Below are positions 54,655-64,000 of a DNA stretch of 64,000 nucleotides, in pieces. This DNA comes from Sphingobacteriia bacterium (lineage in GTDB: Bacteria; Bacteroidota; Bacteroidia; Chitinophagales; Chitinophagaceae): contig JAECQP010000001.1 of NCBI GenBank assembly GCA_015999745.1, forward strand, positions 1 to 64,000, in the 5' to 3' direction. A program made the translations under genes and the position numbers. The notes below the pieces were generated by a model. The model was not told the origin of the DNA, made no database searches, and saw nothing but the letters and a program-made list of their open reading frames with translations. Numbering within the stretch: the stretch's first letter is position 1; every line of letters starts with the position of its first letter.

Positions 54655-55761
54655 ATGAAGCAGTTTTATCATTTCATCATCAAAGAGTTCTATCACATTT
54701 TCAGGGATCAAAAAACACTGTTGATCTTATTGGGTATGCCAATGGCCCAGATCGTCATATTCGGCTTCGCCCTTTCTAATGAGGTTAAAAATGCACATAT
54801 TACCATCGTTAATCAGTCAAATAGCGCTGCTTCTGTTAAGCTGGTTCAGAAAATAGAATCAAGCAAATACTTTGAGATCTATAATCAAAGCACCCAAACA
54901 ACCGATATTGAAAAAATGTTCAGAAAAGGAAGTATCAAAATAGCGCTGGTGATACCCCCCGATTTTGACAAAGCCATACTTGCACAGAACAGTTCCCGGC
55001 TACAGATCATTTCGGATGCTACAGATCCTAATGTGGCTACCACACTTACCGCCTACCTGTCAATAATAGTGGCCGAGTTCCAAAAAGAAACCAACCAACC
55101 CAACAGCATTCCATACACAATCGACGTTGAGACCCGGATGATGTATAATCCGCAATTGAAAGGTGCTTACAACTTTGTGCCGGGCGTAATGGCAATGGTG
55201 CTGCTGCTGGTTTGTACGCTCATGACCTCTTTAACAGTGGTTAAAGAAAAAGAATTGGGTAATATGGAGATCCTGCTGGCATCCCCGGTAAACCCACTGA
55301 TCATTATCCTGGCTAAGGCAGTACCTTACCTGTTGTTATCCATCATCAATATCATCACTATTTTATTACTGAGTTATTTTATACTGGATGTGCCTATTAA
55401 TGGAAGCCTGGTCCTGCTTTTTTTGGTGAGCATCCTGTTTATCCTGGTTTCGCTGGCACTTGGGTTACTGATCTCTTCGGTCACAGGTTCGCAAAAAGCC
55501 GCCATGTTCATTTCACTGATCGTCATGTTCCTGCCAACAGTAATGTTCAGCGGCTTCATTTTCCCAATCGAGAATATGCCTTTACCATTAAGGGTTATCT
55601 CAAATATTATTCCGGCTAAATGGTATTTTATTATCGTGAAATCGGTTATGATCAAAGGGTTGGGCCTGGCAGTGATCTGGAAAGAAGTTCTGATACTGAC
55701 CGGCATGATGCTGTTCTTTTTTACGATGGCCATCAAAAAATTCAAAATCAGGTTGTCATGA
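54655..55761 (+). CDS. ABC transporter permease (YbhS-type)
   Basis: ABC-2 type permease of 368 residues: membrane helix 1 (about 20-40), a large periplasmic domain (about 45-170), then five helices from about 175 to the end (FVPGVMAMVLLLVCTLMTSLTVVKEKELGNMEILLASPV). Starts 1 base after the ATPase gene and overlaps the next permease by ATGA. Confidence 0.92.
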   Translation: MKQFYHFIIKEFYHIFRDQKTLLILLGMPMAQIVIFGFALSNEVKNAHITIVNQSNSAASVKLVQKIESSKYFEIYNQSTQTTDIEKMFRKGSIKIALVIPPDFDKAILAQNSSRLQIISDATDPNVATTLTAYLSIIVAEFQKETNQPNSIPYTIDVETRMMYNPQLKGAYNFVPGVMAMVLLLVCTLMTSLTVVKEKELGNMEILLASPVNPLIIILAKAVPYLLLSIINIITILLLSYFILDVPINGSLVLLFLVSILFILVSLALGLLISSVTGSQKAAMFISLIVMFLPTVMFSGFIFPIENMPLPLRVISNIIPAKWYFIIVKSVMIKGLGLAVIWKEVLILTGMMLFFFTMAIKKFKIRLS

Positions 55762-56876
55762 GTCCACTGAAATACATATTACAGAAAGAGTTCAAACAGA
55801 TCTTCCGGGATCCTGCCATTATCCGGGTAATCTTCATCCTTCCCATTATTCAGCTGATTGTTTTACCTATGGCTGCCGATTATGAAATCAAGAATATCAA
55901 TATTGCCATTGTAGACAGGGACCACAGCACCAGTTCTGGCAGGCTTGTTCATACAATAACATCATCCGGCTATTTTAGGTTAGTCGATTACAGCAGCAAT
56001 TTCAATCAGGCTATGCAGGGCGTTGATAATGATAAGGCAGATCTGATCCTGGAGCTACCGCAGGGTTTTGAGTCAGACCTGTATGCCCGGAAAGAAACCA
56101 GGGTTTTCCTGGCCGTAAATGCCATCAACGGAGTAAAAGCAAACCTTGGCGCCACATACCTGAGAACAATTATACAGAACTATAATAATGATTTCAGGGT
56201 AGCTGTGCTTACGCCCGGCCGGTTCAACGACCTGCCGGTTATAGAAACCACATCATCAAACTGGTATAACCCAAAAATGAACTATACTTTTTTTATGGTA
56301 CCCGGCATTCTGGTTTTATTAATTACCATGATCGCTCTTAACCTATCCGCGATCAATATTGTGCGCGAAAAAGAGATCGGAACCATTGAACAGATCAATG
56401 TTACCCCAATTAAAAAAGTTCATTTTATCCTGGGTAAACTGATCCCTTTCTGGATACTCGGGCTGGTAGTCATTACAATCGGTTTTTTGATTTCCTGGCT
56501 GGTATACGGCATTATTCCATTGGGTTCATATCTAACAATTTACCTGTTTGCAGCAGTATACCTGCTGGTAATCCTGGGATTGGGTCTCCTCATATCCACC
56601 TACGCCGAAAACCAGCAGCAGTCTATGCTGATCTCTTTCTTCCTGCTAATGATCTTTGTTTTAATGGGCGGGCTTTATACCAGCATCGACAGTATGCCGG
56701 AGTGGGCGCAATGGGTTACCAAATTCAATCCTGTAGCCTATTTTATTGAGGTGATGCGAAGAGTGGTATTAAAAGGAAGCGGGCTGAAAGATATCAGGCA
56801 ACCCATGCTGATTATGCTGGGCTTTGCCCTCGTTATTAATTACTGGGCCGTGTTAAGCTATCGAAAAAGGTCTTAA
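55758..56876 (+). CDS. ABC transporter permease (YbhR-type)
   Basis: Second ABC-2 type permease, 372 residues, same topology (helix, periplasmic domain, then five helices; FFMVPGILVLLITMIALNLSAINIVREKEIGTIEQINVTPI). The ATG at 55758 overlaps the previous stop. Last gene of the operon; no terminator was recognised behind it. Confidence 0.92.
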   Translation: MSPLKYILQKEFKQIFRDPAIIRVIFILPIIQLIVLPMAADYEIKNINIAIVDRDHSTSSGRLVHTITSSGYFRLVDYSSNFNQAMQGVDNDKADLILELPQGFESDLYARKETRVFLAVNAINGVKANLGATYLRTIIQNYNNDFRVAVLTPGRFNDLPVIETTSSNWYNPKMNYTFFMVPGILVLLITMIALNLSAINIVREKEIGTIEQINVTPIKKVHFILGKLIPFWILGLVVITIGFLISWLVYGIIPLGSYLTIYLFAAVYLLVILGLGLLISTYAENQQQSMLISFFLLMIFVLMGGLYTSIDSMPEWAQWVTKFNPVAYFIEVMRRVVLKGSGLKDIRQPMLIMLGFALVINYWAVLSYRKRS

Positions 56877-56934
56877 CGGCTGAGACTAAGCCTACCCTAC
56901 CTGTAACCCGTGTAAACAATTTACGGCTGCCAGT

Positions 56935-59097
<2,163 letters not shown>

Positions 59098-59174
59098 TTA
59101 ACAGTATAAATTTAATGCATTTTTTAAAGATTACACCGGCCCGGATATATAGTATTGGTATAACTTAAATTAAG

Positions 59175-59819
59175 TTAATCCGCTTTCGCTATCGTTTTAA
59201 ATTCATTTTTCTTAAAACTGCAAAACAGGAAATTCTGTGTTGTATTAAATGGAGTCTTGTGCTCCTCTGTTACACATTTTATTCTGTCAAAATTTTTCTC
59301 AAATCTGTCAGACATAGAAGCTTCCGTATATTGTTTTATTTCAAGACCACTACATTTTTGGGGGCCATTCTCTGAGAAAGTACCCAAAACCAGGTAGCCG
59401 CCCGGTTTAATTCCATTTTCAGCGTTAAACACGTATTTATCAATTCGTTCGGGGGTTGTTAGAAAATGAAAAGCAGCTCTGTCGTGCCAGAAATCAAATT
59501 GGACCGGCGGAATAAAATCAACTACATCAGAAACAATCCAATGTACCTTTTCCGCAGTTTTGCCCAGCCGGAGTTTTGCCCTGTTTAATGCTTTTTCTGA
59601 AATATCAAGAATGTATATATTCAGGTAACCCCGCTCAACAAGTACATCAACCAGGTGACTATCTCCACCACCAATATCAATAATATTAGCATCCAACGGG
59701 AGGTTAAACAACTCAAGGAATGCTACTGATGTTGCAGGATAAGCCTGAAACCAACTGAATTCGGTCTCGGCTTTAGTGGTAAACACTTTTTCCCAATGGT
59801 CTTTTTCGATGAGCGACAT
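59175..59819 (-). CDS. Class I SAM-dependent methyltransferase
   Basis: Methyltransferase of 214 residues with motif I NIIDIGGGDSHLVD (about 40-53), acidic motif II in IYILDISEKAL, and motif IV FWHDRAAFHFL. The family member resembles thiopurine-type or small-molecule methyltransferases (FSEKGPQKCSGLEIKQYT-like end, here FSENGPQKCSG). Substrate not readable. Single gene, divergent from the 59963 operon. Confidence 0.87.
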   Translation of the reverse strand: MSLIEKDHWEKVFTTKAETEFSWFQAYPATSVAFLELFNLPLDANIIDIGGGDSHLVDVLVERGYLNIYILDISEKALNRAKLRLGKTAEKVHWIVSDVVDFIPPVQFDFWHDRAAFHFLTTPERIDKYVFNAENGIKPGGYLVLGTFSENGPQKCSGLEIKQYTEASMSDRFEKNFDRIKCVTEEHKTPFNTTQNFLFCSFKKNEFKTIAKAD

Positions 59820-59902
59820 ACACTTGAATTTTGCTGCATGAAGTTAGCATTTAACATTTTGTTTTAAAATCCCGTTAAAATAGGCATCATTTAGAAGATT
59901 TA

Positions 59903-59933
59903 TTTGGAAGTGCCCGTTTTATTTATAACTTTG
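59903..59933 (+). promoter_or_regulatory. Promoter of the 59963-62221 operon
   Basis: TTTG (59903-59906), 19 bases, TAACTTTG (59926-59933), a near-perfect Bacteroidota promoter; transcription would start about 59940, giving a leader of about 23 bases. Confidence 0.7.
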
Positions 59934-59962
59934 AATTACAAAGTACTTTTAAAACAATCAAA

Positions 59963-60598
59963 ATGGATAATCAACAAGAACAGTTAGAAGCAATCCGGGA
60001 TATCCGAACCCTTATGGAACGTTCGTCCCGCTTTTTGCCCCTAAGTGGCCTTTCCGGAATCATCATCGGGATATTGGCAATTACCTGTACCATAGTTGCT
60101 TATTCCGTGCTTGGTCTTTCTTTTAAAGAAACCGGATACCCTGCATTAATAATAAAAAATGGTCATCTCAACCCTTCAACCTTTCCTTTGCTGTTTGCCG
60201 ATTTTATACTAGTGCTGATGGCCTCTCTTTTTACTGGCATGATGATGGCCATGCGAAGAGCAAAAAAAATGGAGTTGCCCGCATGGGACGCTACTGCTAA
60301 ACGCCTGCTTATTAACCTGGTGATTCCGCTGGTGGCCGGAGGCATTTATTGCCTGATACTTCTCTATCATGGGCATATTGCGCTGATTGCTCCGGCTATG
60401 CTCATTTTTTACGGGCTTGCTTTACTGAATGCAAGTAAGTATACGATCAACGACATGCGCTACCTGGGTATTCTTGAAATTGCTACAGGCCTGATAGCAT
60501 CCTTTTTTTCTGACTATGGCCTTTTGTTTTGGGCTTTTGGATTTGGACTACTTCATATGGTGTATGGCATTATGATCTACTTTAAATACGAGAAGTGA
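59963..60598 (+). CDS. Integral membrane protein, unknown family
   Basis: Membrane protein of 211 residues with a polar N-terminus (MDNQQEQLEAIRDIRTLMERSSRF) and about six hydrophobic helices. The NQQEQLEAIRDIRTLMERSSRFLPLSGLSGI opening is found in a Bacteroidota family that occurs with small winged-helix regulators; no function known to me. Overlaps the next gene by GTGA. Confidence 0.75.
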   Translation: MDNQQEQLEAIRDIRTLMERSSRFLPLSGLSGIIIGILAITCTIVAYSVLGLSFKETGYPALIIKNGHLNPSTFPLLFADFILVLMASLFTGMMMAMRRAKKMELPAWDATAKRLLINLVIPLVAGGIYCLILLYHGHIALIAPAMLIFYGLALLNASKYTINDMRYLGILEIATGLIASFFSDYGLLFWAFGFGLLHMVYGIMIYFKYEK

Positions 60599-60897
60599 AA
60601 AATTATATTGAAGATATCAATAAGGCATTTGAAAGCAGGGTTCGATTGGGTATTATGTCTATACTCATGGTGAATGACGTTGTTGATTTTCCATCGCTTA
60701 AAGAACAACTGCAAATCACTGACGGGAATTTAGCCAGCCATTTAACTGCACTGGAAAAATTGGAGTATATACAAGTCAGTAAAAAATTTATAGGGAAAAA
60801 ACCAAATACGTCTTATGCGGCAACCAATATTGGCAGAAAAGCTTTCAGTGAACATCTTAACGCACTTGAAAAGTTAATCAATATATCGAGCCATTAA
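60595..60897 (+). CDS. Winged-helix transcriptional regulator
   Basis: DNA-binding protein of 100 residues, winged-helix of the HTH_34/MarR-like type (VRLGIMSILMVNDVVDFPSLKEQLQITDGNLASHLTALEKLEYIQVSKKFIGKKPNTSYAATNIGRKAF). The GTG start at 60595 overlaps the preceding stop, indicating translational coupling. The set membrane protein-regulator-DUF4153 protein looks like a small self-regulated unit. Inducer unknown. Confidence 0.88.
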   Translation: MKNYIEDINKAFESRVRLGIMSILMVNDVVDFPSLKEQLQITDGNLASHLTALEKLEYIQVSKKFIGKKPNTSYAATNIGRKAFSEHLNALEKLINISSH

Positions 60898-60937
60898 ATA
60901 ATTTATAAGCCCAATGCATACATCAAACCACATTAAC

Positions 60938-62221
60938 ATGAAAGCAACAACGCAACTTTCGGAGGAATTAAACACTATAAAAACCGGGATTCTCGATAAT
61001 ATGGATAATCCCGGTCAGCTTGAGATGTTATTTAGAAAAAACAAAATCACTTTCCAGAAAGTCTTTAATAATCTTTACCCGGAAATAAAAGAAAGTCTGG
61101 TGGCCCAATTCTGGAACGAAAGGTTAAACCAACAACAGGAGGAGATCAACTGGGGCAAAAAGTCTGATCTTATTTTTATTGCCTGTGCTGCTTTCCTTAC
61201 TGGCCTGATTGCCCAGATACCTCAATTTACCGGTATCCGGCCAGATACTTTTTATGCACGGAACATCTCCATACTGGTTTTCCCTGCGTTAATCGTTTTT
61301 TTTGCCAGAAAACAACAACTGCCACTCAATAAATGGATCATGCTGTTGGTGCCTGCAGTTATTACAGCTGTATATATGAACAGCCTGCCGTATAATGACC
61401 ATAGCGATACTTTTGTACTGGCAGCCATTCATATGCCGGTTTTTCTATGGGCAATATTGGGTTATGCATTTACCGGAGGAAATTTAAATGCGCCCCTTAA
61501 AAAGACCGAATTCCTGCATTTCAATGGTGATTTCGTTGTAATGACAGCCATCCTGTTTTTGGCGGGTCTGTTGTTTACCGGAATTACCGTTGCGCTCTTT
61601 GAATTGATCGGAATGAATATCAAAGATTTTTATGTAGAAAATATTGCTGCCTGGGGACTTACCGCCATTCCAATATTAGCAACCTATTTAGTGCAAACCA
61701 ACCCACAACTGGTTAATAAAATCTCACCATTAATTGCCCGCATTTTTACACCATTGGTATTGATTACGCTCATTTCATTTTTATCTGCCGTATTATTTAC
61801 CGGCAAAAGCCTGTACAATGACAGAAATTTTTTACTGGTCTTTAATGGGTTATTAATTGGCGTAGTAGCAATCATTGTTTTTTCCATTTCAGAAACTGCA
61901 AAAAACAGTCAAAATTCATTCAGCTTGTATTTATTGTTCGCACTTTCTGCATTAACTGTTTTATCGGACGCATTAGCGCTTTCCGCTATTTTATTCCGAA
62001 TTTTCGAATATGGAATTAGCCCTAACAGGCTGGCTGTTTTAGGAGGAAACCTGCTCATATTTATTAACCTGGTTTTTGTATCACAGAAATTATTTCTGGC
62101 AATCAGGGGTAAAAATGAAATTCACAAGGTAGAAAACATCATTGCGCTGCTTATTCCTACTTATGGAATTTGGGCTGCTGTAGTGAGCTTTCTTTTCCCT
62201 TTGTTGTTCCAGCTTAAATAA
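60938..62221 (+). CDS. DUF4153 family membrane protein
   Basis: Polytopic membrane protein of 427 residues (435 if the ATG at 60914 is used): a cytosolic N-terminal part of about 85 residues, then some ten hydrophobic helices (for example LIFIACAAFLTGLIAQIPQF, FVVMTAILFLAGLLFTGITVALFELIGM) typical of DUF4153. No transport or enzymatic role has been established. Third gene of the operon; its 3' end overlaps the methyltransferase gene on the other strand by 8 bases. Confidence 0.82.
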   Translation: MKATTQLSEELNTIKTGILDNMDNPGQLEMLFRKNKITFQKVFNNLYPEIKESLVAQFWNERLNQQQEEINWGKKSDLIFIACAAFLTGLIAQIPQFTGIRPDTFYARNISILVFPALIVFFARKQQLPLNKWIMLLVPAVITAVYMNSLPYNDHSDTFVLAAIHMPVFLWAILGYAFTGGNLNAPLKKTEFLHFNGDFVVMTAILFLAGLLFTGITVALFELIGMNIKDFYVENIAAWGLTAIPILATYLVQTNPQLVNKISPLIARIFTPLVLITLISFLSAVLFTGKSLYNDRNFLLVFNGLLIGVVAIIVFSISETAKNSQNSFSLYLLFALSALTVLSDALALSAILFRIFEYGISPNRLAVLGGNLLIFINLVFVSQKLFLAIRGKNEIHKVENIIALLIPTYGIWAAVVSFLFPLLFQLK

Positions 62222-62849
62222 GGTTCCTGGCAAGAACAATGATTCGGATTTCTACCAAGCAATCCTGTTCTGCTACTATTTCCAAAACAGAACGCTTTAT
62301 ATATGGTTCCAGGGCTGCCACGAAGGGACCAGCTGTTATGCGTTGGGGAGTCGACAGAATGATGGTGGCGCCCTGATCCAGAAATTTCCTGATCAATGCC
62401 AGCAAAGATGCAAACTGTTCCTGAGCATAATTGATATCGCTTAATAAAATGGTGTCACCGCTAATATGATCCGGAAAATGGTTCCAGTCAATCTGCTTTG
62501 CCTGTACATGCATCAGACCCAGATATTCGATGTTTTTCTGTGCAAGAGCGATGGCTCCCGGTACGTAATCGCTGATAAGGATACCTGAAGCCAATGAAGC
62601 TGCAAAAAAAGAAGGCAAACCTATACCCGCTCCCAATTCCAGCACATGTTTATTCAATACCCATTCGGGATTGCTTTTGAGAAAAGAAGCCATTGCTCTT
62701 GCAGCAGGCCAGATCTTTGCCCAAAATGGAAAGGCTGTTGACGTATCGTTGGCAAGCAGCTTTTCGTAAGTTGGTTTTACCTGTTCCGGGTCTGGTACGT
62801 AGAGCGTTAATCCTTCCGGTACGTCTGCTAACTTATGGGGGTATGGCAT
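62214..62849 (-). CDS. Class I SAM-dependent methyltransferase (lysine/nicotinamide type)
   Basis: Methyltransferase of 211 residues with motif I VLELGAGIGLPSFFAA (about 68-83) and motif II LISDYVPGAIALAQ. The layout (PFWAKIWPAARAMASFL before motif I) is that of the METTL21/nicotinamide-N-methyltransferase-like family, which methylates proteins or small amines. Follows the ethanolamine ammonia-lyase gene by 14 bases on the same strand, so may be co-transcribed with it. Confidence 0.86.
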   Translation of the reverse strand: MPYPHKLADVPEGLTLYVPDPEQVKPTYEKLLANDTSTAFPFWAKIWPAARAMASFLKSNPEWVLNKHVLELGAGIGLPSFFAASLASGILISDYVPGAIALAQKNIEYLGLMHVQAKQIDWNHFPDHISGDTILLSDINYAQEQFASLLALIRKFLDQGATIILSTPQRITAGPFVAALEPYIKRSVLEIVAEQDCLVEIRIIVLARNLI

Positions 62850-62863
62850 GTGGGTAAATTGTT

Positions 62864-64000
62864 TTAACCCTGTAAATCCTGTGCTGACATTACTTTACAG
62901 ATCTGTATAATTTCACCTGCCGCCCGGGCAGGAAGCAATGATGTATCGGAAATCCCTGAAACGACCCGCGTAATATTATGGTCCACCTGTCCTTTTCTTT
63001 GCCATACTTCTTTAGTGGCAAAAGTTATATAAACCGAAAAGCTGTGATGGCCTGATCCCGGACGCTCCCCTATGATATGTAAAATTCCGTATTTCTTTTT
63101 TGGAGAAGCGGGCTGACTGTTGCCAAATAAAAACTCACCGCATTGGTACCCGGCCCTGACCCTGCCATGAGTGATCACCAGTTTTTCAACAGCCGGTTTA
63201 AAGTTCGCATTAGCCAGCCCCAACTCCAATAATGGAAGAAAGGTATCCAGGTGTCCGGGGTCTGTTAACGACAGAACATTCAAACCATCAGAAATAACGA
63301 TCTGCAGATCCGGAACTTCTTCTGCCCATTTTTTTTGGATTTGTTGCAGTTGCTTTGCTGCATCCTGATTAATCTTTTCACCACGCACCGGGTGATACAC
63401 ATAATCTTTCCGGTTCGCCGCAGTAGTAGTGAGCGCCACAGAACCCTTTACAGAGCGGATCAATGATGGCGGTGTTTCAGTCCAGAGACTTTTCTTTGCA
63501 TCTTCGTACAGTACATGCACTTCTTTATCCAACACCGGCTGCATTTCCCAATAATTTTTTCCATAACCCTCTGCAATGGGAACGCCGCGTTTGCGGATTC
63601 GTTGAAGGATCGCTTTCCCTTCTGCCGCTATTATTTCATAAGACCTTTCATCACCTTTTGCCAGGCAATATTGATAATACACCCATACCGGATCACCGAA
63701 ATGACTGGTTGGTGTTCCGGCCTGATTGATGACTCCTATCCTTTTAAAAAAATCCCACATCCGGTCATTCACTTTGTATCCAAACTGGCGCCTGATCCGT
63801 AAATGATCACTAAACGATGTGGTAAGGTAGCTGAGCATCGGATCATTCTTGGTAGGCAATGCCATAAGGTAGGCCGGGTTAGCCGGCATAATCCGATCCA
63901 TACACCAGTTCAAATCATCCAGGGAAACATCCATGTGCAGGGTGGTGCAAATATCAAGGCCAATGGTCAACCCATGCAGTTTACCCATGATGGTATCTTC
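62864..64000 (-). CDS. eutB: Ethanolamine ammonia-lyase, fused EutB-EutC (partial, runs off the right edge)
   Basis: Adenosylcobalamin-dependent enzyme that splits ethanolamine into acetaldehyde and ammonia. The window shows the last 379 residues. The first part is the end of EutB (KLHGLTIGLDICTTLHMDVSLDDL, IMPANPAYLMALPTKNDPMLSYLT, GVPIAEGYGKNYW, ending near LYEDAKKSLW). It continues without a stop into the C-terminal two thirds of EutC (TTTAANRKDYVYHPVRGEKI, PDLQIVISDGLNVLS, ILHIIGERPGSGHHSFSVYIT, VVSGISDTSLLPARAAGEI). The N-terminal 70-100 residues of a free EutC, including its TPARIxxGRAG-like segment, are absent. The start codon lies beyond base 64000. Confidence 0.88.
   Translation of the reverse strand, partial: EDTIMGKLHGLTIGLDICTTLHMDVSLDDLNWCMDRIMPANPAYLMALPTKNDPMLSYLTTSFSDHLRIRRQFGYKVNDRMWDFFKRIGVINQAGTPTSHFGDPVWVYYQYCLAKGDERSYEIIAAEGKAILQRIRKRGVPIAEGYGKNYWEMQPVLDKEVHVLYEDAKKSLWTETPPSLIRSVKGSVALTTTAANRKDYVYHPVRGEKINQDAAKQLQQIQKKWAEEVPDLQIVISDGLNVLSLTDPGHLDTFLPLLELGLANANFKPAVEKLVITHGRVRAGYQCGEFLFGNSQPASPKKKYGILHIIGERPGSGHHSFSVYITFATKEVWQRKGQVDHNITRVVSGISDTSLLPARAAGEIIQICKVMSAQDLQG

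Overview
The window looks like a chromosome segment of a Bacteroidota bacterium, most likely of the Chitinophagaceae or a related family. The signs are paired SusC/SusD outer-membrane proteins, families that are largely confined to the phylum (DUF4270, DUF4834, DUF6370, the REC-DHp regulator type), signal peptides ending in ...AQ, and promoters of the Bacteroidota type (TTTG, about 20 bases, TAnnTTTG). I read such promoters upstream of rimP, the TonB receptor at 24.8 kb, hflX, tRNA-Asn, the tetR operon and the 60 kb operon. Species-level identity is not claimed.

Layout. 0-6.7 kb (minus): a SurA-like chaperone, then the translation/transcription operon rimP-nusA-infB, with a terminator-like hairpin between its promoter and the rimP start codon. 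6.7-8.7 kb: small housekeeping genes (DUF4834, HAD phosphatase, DUF6370, PhnA). 8.8-13 kb: a large hybrid histidine kinase and a response regulator that ends in a DHp-like helix pair without an ATPase domain. 13.0-13.6 kb: tRNA-Ile(CAU) with an odd T-loop, a terminator, and a hipA remnant. 13.6-18.3 kb: AraC regulator, a gutted and an intact aldo/keto reductase, an NTF2-like protein, a Crp/Fnr regulator and a DUF2891 protein. 18.3-24.6 kb: a LytS/LytTR two-component pair facing a four-gene surface/secreted operon (kelch lipoprotein, DUF4270 lipoprotein, outer-membrane protein, small secreted protein), with a 21-bp-period direct repeat between them that fits a LytTR operator. 24.8-28.8 kb: TonB receptor, a dead MFS transporter gene and an L,D-transpeptidase-like protein. 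29-37.2 kb: a SusC/SusD pair divergent from a 1080-residue three-part phosphoesterase, possibly a phospholipid or phosphate scavenging locus. 37.2-39.8 kb: MCE/Mla lipid transport genes.

39.9-47.6 kb: ATP-grasp enzyme plus hexapeptide acyltransferase, lactonase, RhlE-type helicase, REC-HPt protein, small outer-membrane barrel, HflX and a Rieske protein. 47.65 kb: tRNA-Asn with the tail of a truncated serine recombinase reading into it, next to an alcohol dehydrogenase and about 600 bases of AT-rich non-coding DNA; this looks like an old integration site. 50.2-56.9 kb: a seven-gene tetR-tolC-hlyD-ABC-ABC-permease-permease efflux operon with a clear operator over the tetR start. 56.9-64 kb: a GH97 glycosidase, a methyltransferase, a membrane protein/winged-helix/DUF4153 operon, another methyltransferase, and at the right edge a fused EutB-EutC ethanolamine ammonia-lyase that lacks the usual N-terminal part of EutC.

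No CRISPR array, prophage or recognisable defence island was seen. The most promising leads are the LytTR site and its surface operon, the three-part phosphoesterase beside SusCD, the EutBC fusion, the REC-DHp regulator and the rimP leader hairpin. At least three genes (hipA, one aldo/keto reductase, an MFS transporter) are remnants, two of them by internal deletion.
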